Assembly (NCBI GenBank): GCA_020310875.1
Contig: CM035407.1
Span: 72,793,721 to 72,857,720 of the forward strand
Length of the DNA: 64,000 bases
Origin: Ceratopteris richardii
Taxonomy: Eukaryota > Streptophyta > Polypodiopsida > Polypodiales > Pteridaceae
Direction of reading: 5' to 3'
Shown here: piece by piece, positions 33,340-45,103 of the stretch
Layout: every line of letters starts with the position of its first letter
Position numbering within the stretch: position 1 is the stretch's first letter
The notes under the pieces: generated by a model
What the model was told of the DNA's origin: nothing
Databases searched by the model: none
Seen by the model: the letters and a program-made list of their open reading frames with translations, nothing else
Made by a program: the position numbers and the translations under genes

Positions 33340-34489
33340 ATAGGAGTATCCATGTTATAAAAATAAAAATAAAAAATTAAAAAAATAAAAAAAAGGAAAG
33401 AAAATATAAAAAAAACATATAAAAATATCATTTCAAGCTCATGTTGCTTTGTTTTTTTTCAAGTTCATTCTACTTTCATGCATGTTTGTTTTGAGTCTTT
33501 GCATTGCATTGCATATCCACATTACTTGAGTCAAAAAAAAGGGCAAATGATGATTTCTCTACTTGTGTAAAATTGTATCTTGAGTAGTAATTTATCTACT
33601 AAGAAATCGGTTATAATCTAGGATTATGGAAAGATAGGACATGAAGATTTGGAGGTTTATTTTGGTGACATGACTTTCATATATAAACATGCATATGTAT
33701 CCTGTATCGAAAGCATAATTGTTGAAGTCCTAGCTCTTGCTACTACATGTTTCTACATCTTTAGTCCACCATAAAAAAAAAAAGTTGCTACATGTTACCA
33801 AGAAGTTTACACTTTCTTCCACCCCAAAAAAGTGATCGTAACCATAAAGTTGCCAAATCATCATCATCATCATCATCAAAAAAAAACAAAAACAAAAAAC
33901 AAAAAAAAAAGAGCAAGCCAAAGGAGGATAAAGAGGCATAATAGAATAAATCACGGGCTATATAGGGAGATTTATGCATTAGTGGAGTTTAGTTAGATTT
34001 CCTTGCATGTTATTAGAGAAAGAGCATATTCATATTTATGTAGGAAAGGAGTTGATCTAAAATAAGCTAAAGATGAAAGATGTCTCTTGAAAATCCTAAA
34101 TCTTTGTTTATAATCATATTTAAGGTAGATTGCTTTATGAAAAAGGTACAAATTTTTCTTCAAGATGAGAGAAACTGATGCTTAAAATGACTCAATACAT
34201 CCACTTCCACTTCATATTGATGCTTGTTTGTTTTCTTTCTTGTTGTCAATGTTGCTTGTTCATTTGCATATATGTTGTCTATTTGTTCATGCATATTCAT
34301 GTTGCATGTTTCAATTCTTTCTCTCATGCAAATTTTGCTTCATGTCACGTTGCCTACTCATTCATGCATATGATCAATTTTTCCTTCCATGTATGTTGCC
34401 TATAAAATAATTTGATGCCTGGAACATTTTGTTTTTCACAGATACTAGAGTGGTGCTTCCGGAGGAATCACAGGTTTAGTGGGGGCGAA
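33340..34489 (+). other. Gypsy-H 3' untranslated region, A-rich, with PPT
   Basis: No gene. It contains several poly-A runs (33360-33425, 33770-33785, 33878-33912), a short (CAT)n at 33858-33880, and ends with the purine tract AGTGGGGGCGA (34479-34488) that should prime plus-strand synthesis. Confidence 0.6.
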
Positions 34490-36130
34490 TGTCGTCGAGA
34501 TTTTCTCTCCTCTCTCACTCATGAAGGCCTACAGGAAACACATTCGATGAAGGTAGCCAAAATTCCCTGAGAAGTCCAAGATGCATCAAGGATGTCAAAG
34601 GGAGTTCACATGCAAACTTTGGAAGAAATCAAGCAAATCCAGGGTAGCAGTCAAAGCTGGTCAAACTTTGGAAATTAGGGCAAAAATTTCAATGTCTCCA
34701 AATCACATGAAAATTCATATACTTGTAAAGCCTATCAAAGGCAGTCTATAGCCCAAATTTCACATGAAAATGGATTTTCTAGCACATTGATATGCCATGT
34801 GCATTTTGGAAAAAATGTAATTTTTTCACTTAGATCCTACAAAATTTTGTATAGGAATTTTTGTTAGCCATATGGTTTGGCATGTATAAAGACCATATGT
34901 GGCTACATATTTTTACAAAGTTTCAAGGCTATCAGAGCTTCCTAGACACCTTAATGCCACGTTGCAAGCTTCCAAATGTAGTCAAACTTGTACAAGGAAG
35001 ATTCAGATGGGAGTTTTTTTTGCATATTCCTAAAGGAGGGCTTTAAAAACATAGTCCCACAAACTTTTATCTTCATCAAAGGATATTTGAAGGGTCAAAG
35101 AGCACAAAATCCAGTTTTCAAGGTCACCGTAGTTTTCTAGAATAAGAAAATTGAAGGCTTGAAGGGCTGCCACATGTCAAAATATGATTGAACCATGTTG
35201 TACGGTCAAGATGACCTCATATTCAAGGGTGGAGATGCACTAAAGCATAAAGGAAGGAGGATCCACGAGTTTTTTCATCAAAGAAGACTTTTTTGACAGT
35301 TAAAGATCAATAATGCAAAGTTTCTCCAAAAATAGTGGCTTATCTTATCCGAATTGATGTCAGCACTGATCCGACGATCCAGATCATCCCCAGATCCAAT
35401 GGTGGAGAATGAAGGCGCCTAAATTTCACTCCTTTACACTAGATTTGATAGAAAGAACAATTCCAAGCCATTGATTTGATTAATCAAATGGTGGTAATCG
35501 AAAGTAGTGATCCTAGAGTTGAGAGTTGATTTCTCTAGATCCAAGGGCCCAAATTCATTCAAAAAACTATATAAACCCCCCTCCAAACTCCTAGAGCATC
35601 ATTGTTAGGTATCCATGGGGCTCTTGCTAGCTTATGGTTTCCTTGAGACGATCACCCTTGGTTGAGCGAGTGAGGATCCAAGGTGGGCTAGTATGATTAT
35701 AGTACCTAGTTTCAAATTTAAGTTAGAACTCCAATCTAGGATAGGCTCTTGAAACCAGCATCTCTATTTTGACTCACCCTCGGTGGAGCGTGTGAGTGAG
35801 TTAGAGCTGGTTCTAGTCTTAGACTTCTTTAGTTAGACGTTATGAGCCTAGATATACATAGGTTCAATGAAGTGGAACTCACCTTCTTATGTGTGACATT
35901 CGGTTGAACTGTCATGGTTTGAAGGTCGGAACCGCCTTTGATCAGTAGATTGCTTAGCTTGACGTACCATGACGATCTTATACATGTATCTTAATTCAAA
36001 TCCTTTTAATTCATGTCACTTGTCACTTGTCTCTTGTCTCTTGTCCCATCTCTCAGTCTCTTAAATATTTTTACATGTCTTCTATTTTCTTCTATGTGTG
36101 AGAAGGCTCCGCAGGATTGCGTTGAACCAG
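34490..36130 (+). repeat. Gypsy-H 3' LTR, end not resolved
   Basis: It begins TGTCGTCGAG directly after the polypurine tract. A TATA box (CTATATAAACCCCC) near 35567 fits U3. The stretch 35340-35560 has the ATCCAATGG/ATCCAAGGG phrases seen in many plant gypsy LTRs. No second LTR is present, so the end is a guess; related sequence may continue toward 36470. Confidence 0.5.
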
Positions 36131-36204
36131 TGAGGATGTTTCAATGAGCTTGTGATTAAACTCTATCATCATAATTCACTTGCATGGATATAATCCATAC
36201 ATAC

Positions 36205-36445
36205 CCATACATATTGATTAGTTTCTGAAAGTGTATAAGAAGCTCCAATATTGGACCATTCTTCCTTTCGAAACTAATTTATGTGTAAGGATTCCATCTA
36301 TTCTCGTCATGCATACATATCATCCAAAGAAGACTATGCATATGGATTGGAATTAGGAAGTGTCTAAGAAGCTCCTTCAATGGACCATTCTTCCTTCCAA
36401 ATTTGATTCGTGTGTATGGTTCTCTTTCATTCTTATCATTCATGT
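36205..36445 (+). repeat. Short direct repeat, two ~120-bp units
   Basis: 36215-36330 and 36336-36440 share GAAGTGTNTAAGAAGCTCC, TGGACCATTCTTCCTTYC, TGTGTANGG and ATTCTYRTCAT. Possibly within the outer part of the gypsy-H LTR or its flank. Confidence 0.6.
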
Positions 36446-36474
36446 TCATCAATCTAACTTGCACTCCTACATTT

Positions 36475-36610
36475 CCATTTCAACATCTCTCTCTTCTCCA
36501 TACTCAAAATTAATTTCACTTTCATGTCCTTAAACCTTCCAACATTCATTAGCTTTATACACCCTGTGTGTGCCACGACCGGACTCGATCCACCCGGATT
36601 GCGATCACCT
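36475..36610 (-). repeat. Dispersed repeat R, copy 1 (inverted to 63859-64000)
   Basis: Its reverse complement matches 63859-64000 nearly throughout (ATCGCAATCCGGGTGGATCG, CACAGGGTGTAT, AAGCTAATGAATGTTG, GAGAAGAGAGAGATGTTGAAATG). It directly adjoins the tRNA-headed SINE and could be its 3' part or an independent repeat that the SINE entered. Confidence 0.75.
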
Positions 36611-36865
36611 CCACATCGGGTTTTACAACTATATTTACACCTATGTTTACTCCTTCGGCTTACTCCAAGGCATCGACTAAGTCATAACTAAGGCATTAAT
36701 TTGGCACCCAAGGCTCCCTTGGTGATCATTGGCAGCCGTTGGCTATGCATGAACCAATTTTAATTTATGAGTAGCAATAAGGAGTTTCATATTCACCAAG
36801 GTGGGAGGATTTGAACCCACAACCTCACAAAGGAAGTTCTTTACCACTACACTATCTCTTTGTGT
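36600..36865 (-). mobile_element. tRNA-headed SINE-like unit
   Basis: On the minus strand: A box TAGTGTAGTGG (near 36855-36845), B box GGGTTCAAATCC (36818-36807) spaced as in a tRNA, then a body with AGCCAACGGC (36744-36735) and GCCTTGGAG (36671-36663) followed by TAAGCC. The anticodon stem pairs poorly, so it is a tRNA relic, not a tRNA gene. The body landmarks and their spacing recur in the 5S-headed unit at 18038-18279. The 3' end is unclear because repeat R follows. Confidence 0.65.
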
Positions 36866-37023
36866 TATCACTTCAGGTCTCTTTGCTTATATTTAACACA
36901 ACTAGCATTTCTTTCTTACTTTTTCAATTCCCAAGAACAACCTTTCCTTTTATATTTTAATTCAAGCAATCTCAAAAATTGTTTTTACATATCTAGCAAG
37001 AGGGTTTTGATCTCTACATACTC

Positions 37024-37485
37024 ATGGACCCTACGAACACCATGGAGGATTTCGGCGAGTCACCTCTACCCGAGGTAACACTCGAGCAACAGTTCGAGCT
37101 CTTGCAGCATGAACTTCGAGGCACTCAGAACGAGATTCGACAACGTGACGAAGTACTCCAGAAGATGCAGTATAATGAAGATAACCTTACGAGGGTGATA
37201 AAAGCTATTGTCTCTACCCAATTAGATAGCATGCATTCCAAGATCAGTGTTAAAAATTACCAGTTTCTATGGTTTGATGGATGTAAGGATGGTCCTTTAG
37301 TTCTTTCATGGTTGTCACATTTTGATGATTGTTATACTGATGAAACATATGCTAAAAGTGAAAAAGTCAAATTTTCCACTAATTATTAAGTAAGAAAGCT
37401 CAACTCTGGTGGAATGTCCTACGCCACAGTACAAATCGTCCAACAATGTGGAAGGCTTTCCAAGATAAAGTGAAGGATTCTTTTC
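37024..37485 (+). pseudogene. Gypsy-G gag, first part
   Basis: ATG at 37024 (MDPTNTMEDFGESPLPE), a coiled-coil-like Glu/Gln-rich helix (codons 20-60), then the capsid-type phrase WFDGCKDGPLVLSWLSHFDDCY. The first frame ends at 37389, but the next frame continues KKAQLWWNVLR...KAFQDKV, so a frameshift lies near 37385. Coding is cut by Copia-D at 37486. The target bases TTTTC are 37481-37485. The remaining gag is at 43857-44518. Confidence 0.8.
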
Positions 37486-38545
37486 TATTGGTGCAATTAA
37501 GCCCAAGCCTACATACTTGATCACCTCACATAAGCTTAACTTATTGGCATAACACTTGGAAGGCTTCATATGTTCAACCTCTTGTAATTCTACTTCACAT
37601 TTACTTTTGTAAAAGTGGAAAATACTCACGAGGAGTTAAGAAGCACAAAATCGCGTATCATTTGGTAGTTGAATCAAGAGAGAATCAGTCTTGTACTTTA
37701 GCATTCACTTTCAAGTAGAGATTTGGATTTGAATTCAAATCCTTTGGCTCCAACAAAAACTATAAAAAGAGGATATGAAAGGCCAACGTGAATCTCAAGA
37801 TTTAGAGATCATTTTTGATGTACTTTCATTGAGAAGAGGAGCTCACCTCATAGCTCACTCACTTCTCACTCATTGAGCAATGGTTGATTGCCAATTACAT
37901 TGTACTTTTACATGATTTATACATATATGATCATTACTTCTTATTCTCATTTCTCTATCATAACTCCATCAGAACAGTGACCTTGTCAAGCTTATTCTCT
38001 ATGTATAGTTGATAATTTCCTATGATTTAAAGCATGATAGATCCAGCATATTGTCTATTTTAATCCTACAAAGTTTCATCATTAATGACCCTCACAATCG
38101 CCAGATATTAACCCATCTTTGCTCACTAGTCTATGACTGTCAAGACCCTTAAATGTTGGGATGCTTGGTTGATTTGCTAAACATTTTTCTCTGCATATAG
38201 TCCATCATTTTGGATGATATCACTCATGATTGGTAGCTTGTTAAGCTAATTAGAGTTCTCCAAAAGGAATTTTGTCAATTGCTGCTGTACTCAGAGAATG
38301 GTTCAAAACACGGAATAGGTGTATCAACCAAAATAGCAAGTTTTGGACCTTGGATTATATTCCTACCTATTTGTTTTGATCCTACCATTAGTGGATCATC
38401 TTCCAAGCAACATATGTGATTATTTATTCTTATTAGCTAGCTAAAGAGGCCCACAACACTCTCTAGCCATCACTTGTAGCAGGTGTGAAGCATGTTTTAG
38501 CTACACCAATTCATCTCTTGTGACTATCCACCATCTCCTCCAATA
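37486..38545 (+). repeat. Copia-D 5' LTR
   Basis: 1060 bp. It starts TATTGGTGCAA (TG mutated to TA) and ends CCAATA where the 3' LTR has CCAACA, so both terminal dinucleotides carry transitions. TATA-like CTATAAAAAGAGG lies near 37760. Confidence 0.88.
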
Positions 38546-38546
38546 G

Positions 38547-38558
38547 TGGTATTAGAGC
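38547..38558 (+). other. Copia-D primer-binding site with one transition
   Basis: TGGTATTAGAGC, one mismatch (C to T) from the initiator-Met primer site used by Copia-A, B and E. Confidence 0.8.
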
Positions 38559-38571
38559 AAGCACAAGCAAG

Positions 38572-41500
38572 ATGGGAGATGGATTTCCATCCTTCATTGA
38601 CAAATTGAACAGGAACAACTACTCAGCATGGTCACTAAGGATGCAAGCATACCTTCAAGGGAGAAGCTTATATGGATACATCTCAGGAGATGAAGACATG
38701 CCTATTTTCAGAAGCAAGCATCAACCAACAAGGGAAGAGCAAGAAAGGTTGACCACATGGTGTGCAAAGGATGCTCTTGCTAGGTCATATCTACTAAAAT
38801 CAATCTCTGATTTCTTCTTACACATGTTAGGAATTGCAAGTCCTCCCAAGAGACTTGGGAAGTACTTTCATCATATTTCTCCTCAAACACAAGAGCTAGG
38901 AAGAATCAGTTGTGGATGGAATTCAGAACCCTTAGGAAACAACCAAAGCAAGGAGTGGCTGATTATGTAACCAAAATGAAAGATGTAGCTGACCAGCTTG
39001 CAAGCATTGGAGAAGAGATAGAGGAAGAGCACATAGTGAGGCAGATCATCAATGGAATTAAGGTTGATGACAAGTGGGAGTCCTTCACCAATGGACCTCT
39101 ACATGTATATGAAAATACTTGATCTCAACACCTTGATGGGGAAACTCTTCATCCATGAGACAAAACTCAACAAAAATGGTGACAACTCAAGAGGTAACCA
39201 ATCTTTTGCCCTTTATATAGATAAGAATGAAGCTAAGGATAAATGTCAAAGCAAGAAACAGGAAGAAGAGCCTAGTACCTCTCAAGCTAATTATGTAGGA
39301 AGAGAAAGAGCTGCTAGAGGAAGGGGTAGAGGAGGAAAGCAAGGCAGAGGGAGACCCTACAACAATTCACCATGCAACATTTGTGGCCTCAACAACCACA
39401 CTATAGAAGAATGCTACAAAAATACAAGGAACCAAAGGGGAAGAGGCTTCCATAGAGGAAGCTATGGACAATCTAGAGGCAGGTACAACAATGGTGGAGG
39501 CAACTACAACCATAACTACAATCAAGGCTACAAAAATAACAGTTATGAAGGAGGCTTTAGAAGAAGAAGTGACTTCAACAAGTATGTTGAAGATCAAGAA
39601 GACTCTCTACTCATCATGAACATGACATCCAAGCCAGGTAAAGATTATGAGCATCTCTTCTACATTGATTCAAGTTGTTCCAATCATGTGGCAGGAAATG
39701 TAGCTCTATTATCTGATCTTGAAGAATCCAAGGGGAAGCATGAATTAGAAATAGGTGATGACACTAACACTCAGTCAAGAAAATTGGAAATGTCAAAACA
39801 TCTGATGGTAGTATGAACATTTTGAGCAAAGTTATGTATGTGTCTACTATAACCAAAAACCTAATTAGTGTTGGGCAGATTGTAGAGAAAGGTCTACAGG
39901 TCAAGTTCACTAAGCATGGAACATACGTGGAAGATCCCCAACAAGGCTTCAAAAGGATTTCCAAAGGTGTGAAGTCAGGTAGAATGTTTACATTTGAAAT
40001 TGAGGACACAAGGAACATAGCACTATTCAATTATATAGATCAAACCTTATCTAACTTGGAAATATGGCACAAAAGGCTAGGGCACATAGGAGAAAGAACT
40101 CTGAAACAAATTTGTAGGGATCAAAGTGTGCTTGGCATTCCCAATGTGACCAAGCAACACATGATATACAAATGTGGAGGTTGCCAATTTGGCAAAGCTC
40201 ACATGCAACCATTCAACAGGAAAGGATACATCCATGAAGACTATTTGGAGCTTGTACACACTGATGTGTGGGGTCCTAGCAAAGATCCATCCATCTCAGG
40301 TTCAAGGTACTATGTATCATTTACTGATGATTACAGTGGGTGGAGAATCCTCTATTTCATGAAGCATAAGGATGAGGTATTAACATGTTTCAAGAAGTAT
40401 TTGGCACTATTTGAAAACAAAACGGGAAGCAGTCTGAAGAGAATCAAGTCTAGTGGATGTGGTGAGTACTTTTCACATGAGTTTGATCTATTTCTACAGG
40501 ATAGAGGCATAAAGAGGGAAGTAACAACTAGGTATACTCCTGAGCTGAATGGAGTGGCAGAAAGAAGGAATAGGTTAATTGTTGAAGCATCTAGGTCTAT
40601 GTTAAATGAGAAAAAATTACCTAATTATTTATGGGCAGAGGTTGTTTCCATAGCCACCTACTTGGTCAATAGGATTCCATCCAAATCATTGGATGGTATG
40701 ACACCATATGAAGCTTGGAATGGCAAGAGACCCTCATTTGATCATTGCAGAATATTTGGATGCATTTCCTATGCACACATCCCATCAAAAATCAGAGGGA
40801 AGCTTGACCCTAAGGTTGCAAAATGTATATTTATTGGGTATGGTCAGAATCAAAAGGGATATAGACTATACAATCCCACTAAAAAGGCATTCATAGTTAG
40901 TAGGGATGTAGTATTTGATGAGAATAATTCATGGTTTGAAGATAATTGCAGGGAAGTCAAGCTACCATATGATTTGGAAAATGATTTTCCAACCCTCACT
41001 CAAGAAGATCAACACTTTACAGAAGACATCAACTCAAAGTATGACGAGCAGATTGATTTCAAAGCTTGGAAGTCAAGAGGCAAGCTCAAATCCAAGCAAT
41101 TAGAAGATCTACCTCAGTCTTCCAATCAAGCTTTAAGGACATCACAAAGAGAAAGTAAGAAGCCCATAAGGTATGGATATGATACATCTTTAGTCACAAA
41201 ACACTCTGTGTAATCACTAAAGGCTCTATGGAAGAAGAGCCTTCTTCATTTCAAGAGGCTAGGAAGAAGAAAGAGTGGAGAGAAGCCATGCAAGAAGAAG
41301 TGGAAGCATTGCAGGGAAATCACATTTGGGATCTAGTTCCCAAGAAGCCAGATATGAAGGTAATTGGTTCAAGGTGGATATACAAAATTAAAAAGAACTC
41401 TAATGGATCTATAAATAGATACAAGGCAAGGTTAGTGGCAAAGGGATTTGCCCAAACACATGGAGTAGACTATGAAGAAACTTTTTCACGTGTGGCAAAG

Positions 41501-42764
41501 ATGCCAACAATAAGGGTATTTGTAAGTCTTTCTGCTTCTAAAAATTGGAATTTATATTAGTTAGATGTCAAGAATGCATTCTTAAATGGTTGGATATCAG
41601 AAGAAGTGTATATGGCACAACCATGAGTTTTTGAAGATGCAAAAAAGGCAGGTTATGTATGTAAGCTTAGAAAAGCACTCTATGGTCTCAAGCAAGCTCC
41701 TAGAGCTTGGAACCATAGGCTTGTTACCTATTGGCACGACCAAGGCTTTGTGGCAAGCAAGGCAGACTCTTTTTTATTTGTTAAGAAGAACAAATAAGAA
41801 GTCATTTACTTATGTGTCTCTGTAGATGATATCATTATTACAAGGAATGATGGTATCAAGTAGTTCAAGGCTCAATTAATGAAGGAATTCAAAATCCATG
41901 ATGTAGGGTTATTAACCTACTTCCTTTGCTTAGAACTTGTGTATACAGATTTAGGTATATTCATCACACAAAGGAAGTACATACATGATATGTTTGTAAA
42001 GTTTAAAATGGAGAACAATGAATTTGCAGGTATCCCTATGGAGCTCAACCATAAGCTAAGTTCACATGAAGGTGAACTACTTGAAGATGTTACAAGTTAT
42101 CAACAACTTGTGGGTAGTCTTAATTATGCTACTTTAACAAGAGTAGACATTGCCTATGCAGTAAGTACATTGAGTCAGTTTATGCATGTACGAAGGAAAG
42201 CCTCATATGGAAGTTGCAAAGAGGGTTCTTAAGTATCTAAAGGGTACAATGAATGAGGGATTGTTCTATCCTTTCACTTGTGACATAGTTATAAAGATGT
42301 ATTTTGATGCACATTGGGCTGGCTCCAAGGATGATAGGAGAAGTACTTCAGGGTACCTACCTTTTGCAGGTTCAAAACTCATATCTTGGTCATCCAAAAA
42401 GCAACCAATTGTGGCCTTATCTTCCATAGACGCAAAATATAGAGGTTTGTCAAATGCAACTTAGGAAGCTATGTGGCTTAAGCAATTATATGCAGATTTG
42501 GAAATACATTCCTACACTCCAATTATCTTTGGATATAACACTAGTTCACTTCATTTGGCTGCTAATCCTATATACCATGCAAGGAATAAGCACATTGAAG
42601 TGCACTATCATTATGTAAGGGAGAAATTGCTTAGCAAAGATATCCAATTATCCTATGTATCAACTCATTTACAATGTGCAGATATACTTACCAAAGCATT
42701 GGATGGAACAAAGATGAACATGTTCATATTGATGATTGGGCTGCATGAAATCAAGGAGCAATGA
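38572..42764 (+). pseudogene. Copia-D gag-pol, heavily frameshifted
   Basis: Gag starts MGDGFPSFIDKLNRNNYSAW. It shifts frame near 38890-38970, 39100 and 39815. The knuckle CNICGLNNHTIEEC is at ~39375-39415. The protease has DSSCSNH where relatives have DSGCSNH, so the catalytic Gly is changed. Integrase (39813-41213) keeps CGGCQFGKAHM, VHTDVWGP and LNGVAERRNR, but the second Asp motif reads SSGCGEY instead of SDGGGEY. RT (41228 on) has stops at about 41558 and 41624, and YVDD is altered to SVDD (~41822). RNase H pieces lie at 42186-42764, with DAHW for DADW. Several catalytic residues are lost, so it cannot be active. Confidence 0.9.
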
Positions 42765-42794
42765 AGAACAAGCATGTTAGGCTTGAGCGGGAGC

Positions 42795-43856
42795 TGTTGG
42801 TGCAATTAATCCCAAGCCTACATACTTGATCACCTCACATAAGCTTAAATTATTGGCATAACACTTGGAAGGCTTCATATGTTCAACCTCTTGTAATTCT
42901 ACTTCACATTTACTTTTGTAAAAGTGGAAAATACTCACAAAGAGCTAGGAAGCACAGAATCTCATATCATTTGGTAGTTGAGTCAAGAGAGAATCAATCC
43001 TATACTTTAGCATTCACTTTTAGGTAGAAATTTGAATTTGAATTCAAATCCTTTAGCTCCAACAAAAACTATAAAAAGAGGTTATGAAAGGCCCTCATCA
43101 ATCTCCAGATTTAGAGATCATTTTTTATGTACTTTCATTGAGATGAGGAGCTCACCTCATAGCTCACTCACTTCTCACTCATTGAGAAATGGTTGATTGC
43201 CAATGACATTGTACTTTTACATGATTTAATACATATATGATCATTACTTCTTATTCTCATTCCTCTATCATAACTCCATCAGAACAATGATCTTGTCACA
43301 GCTTGTTCTCTATCTATAGTTGATCATTTCCTATGATTTAAAACATGATAGATCTAGAATACTCTCTATTTTAATTCTACAAAGTTTAATTATTAATGCC
43401 CCTCGCAATCGTCAGATATTAATCCATCTTTGCTCACTGGTCTATGATTGTCAAGACTTGTAAATGTTGGGATGCTTGGTTGATTTGCTTAACATTTTTC
43501 TCTGCATATATTCCATAATTTTTTATGATATCACTCATGATTGGTAGCTTGTTAAGTTAATTAGAGTTCCCCAAAAGGAGTTTTGTCAATCGTTGTTGTA
43601 CTTTGAGAATGGTTCAAAACACTGAATAGGTGTATCAACCAAAATAACAAGTTTTGGACCTTGGATTATATTCTTGCCTATCTGTTTTGATCCTACCATT
43701 AGTGGATCATCTTCCAAGCAACATATGTGATTATTTATACTTATTATCTAGCTAAAGCGGCCCACAACACTCTCTAGCCATCACTTGTAGCAGGTGTGAA
43801 GCAGGTTTTAGCTATGCCAATTCATCTCTTGTGACTATCCACCATCTCCTCCAACA
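42795..43856 (+). repeat. Copia-D 3' LTR
   Basis: 1062 bp. It starts TGTTGGTGCAA after GAGCGGGAGC and ends CCAACA. It matches 37486-38545 along its length with frequent substitutions. Confidence 0.9.
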
Positions 43857-44518
43857 TTTTCTTCCTCCTCAATATCATCTACATGTTTGATGTGCATGGA
43901 AAACCTTTACATGGAAGGAGGGTGACACGGTCACTACCTACATGGAGCGGTTCTAGCAAAATTTACTATTGGTTTGAATGCTTGAAGATGTACAGGAGGA
44001 TAGCTTTGAGTGGAAATACGAAGATGGTTTGGAGGTGGGAATCCAAGCTAAGCTTCACATCCTATGGCCTACAACTCTCAAAGAGGTTATCTCTTTTGCC
44101 TATGATGCAGAGAAGGAATTCAAGTCCATAACCAAGTCGATTCATCCACAACAACCACCTCAACAAACACTTTTTGTTAAATGCACATTTCCTATGAAGC
44201 GTAATTTTAATGCCCCATCTTACTCTAGTTTTCCTCATCCTCCACAATCCTACGCAACTCCGCCTGTTGCTTCATCTCTCCAACCTACCAAACCACCTAC
44301 CCCCTCCAAACTTCCGCGGTGGATGCCCAACAGAAGCGACCACGTATCACTTGTTGGAATTGTGGTAAACCTCGACATACGAAAATAAAGTGTCGATTGT
44401 GGCCTCTTCACATGAAACCAGTTGTAGCTCAATTGCATAACATGGAGGCCGATAATGAAGAAATTCCTCCTATTTGGGCAAAGGAAGCATTGGTGAAGGA
44501 CTTAAGTACCTTGGGTAA
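43857..44518 (+). pseudogene. Gypsy-G gag, second part with zinc knuckle
   Basis: It resumes directly after the Copia-D duplication TTTTC. It reads EGDTVTTYMERF and, from 43978, QEDSFEWKYEDGLEVGIQAKLHILWP-type gag, followed by a Pro/Ser-rich linker and, in another frame, the knuckle CWNCGKPRHTKIKC (~44355-44395). Coding stops at 44518, where Copia-E begins; the last five bases GGTAA are its target site. At least two frameshifts are present. Confidence 0.8.
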
Positions 44519-44748
44519 TGTTGATATATTTAGGTAGTGATGTGAGTGAACACTCTTGGACCGCCGGGGCACTTTTTTCCCTCTTTAGGAGGTTTTTTTC
44601 CCCCGGCTTGTATATACGCCTATTGCCCTAATGGGCTACTTATCTTTGTACATTCTCTAGTAATACATTCAGTCTTGTGTGTTGTGCTCCAAGCTTCTTC
44701 CTCTTCCTTGTGCTGTTCGCGTGCTTTCGCAGACGTCTAACTCCAACA
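44519..44748 (+). repeat. Copia-E 5' LTR
   Basis: TGTTGATATATTTAGG to CTCCAACA, with a TATA-like GTATATACG near 44610 in a CCCCCGG context. Confidence 0.93.
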
Positions 44749-44750
44749 AT

Positions 44751-44762
44751 TGGTATCAGAGC
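44751..44762 (+). other. Copia-E primer-binding site, initiator-Met tRNA
   Basis: TGGTATCAGAGC two bases after the LTR end, identical to that of Copia-B. Confidence 0.93.
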
Positions 44763-45103
44763 AGGTCGTTGATTCTTCTAGGGCGCCGTCGACACTCCTC
44801 CGTTTGCAATCTCAGATTCGCACAAAATTTGGTGAGCATACTCAGGGTGTTTTCGAGATCAAAACAGCTTTGCTGTGTGGTGCCGAAATCGCGATCTGAG
44901 CTCGTTTCGGCCTCCGAACGCACTATAACAGTGCTTGTGCAGGCTATTTCGTCCTTTTGTGCCAAAGGTATATACCAGTTTCTGTTCGCCAGTTTAAGCG
45001 TCTCGAAGTCTGCTACAGGTCTAGCAGAACTCGTTTGGGTAGTTCTGTTCAACTTTTTGAGATACAATCAATTTTCTGCATCAAGGTATCTTAGTCACCG
45101 GCC

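Larger units (their letters stand above)
37486..43856 (+). mobile_element. Copia-D, nested in gypsy-G gag
   Basis: 5' LTR 37486-38545, primer site 38547-38558, gag-pol remnants 38572-42764, 3' LTR 42795-43856. TTTTC at 37481-37485 and again at 43857-43861 is the target-site duplication. Its gag start and motifs relate it to Copia-A/B, but it is much more decayed, and its LTRs are visibly more diverged than those of Copia-B or E, so it is the oldest of the dated insertions in gypsy-G. Confidence 0.93.

Noticed and set aside
36800-36865. A functional tRNA gene on the minus strand
   Set aside because: A and B boxes are fine, but the anticodon and acceptor stems do not pair and the sequence runs straight into a SINE body.
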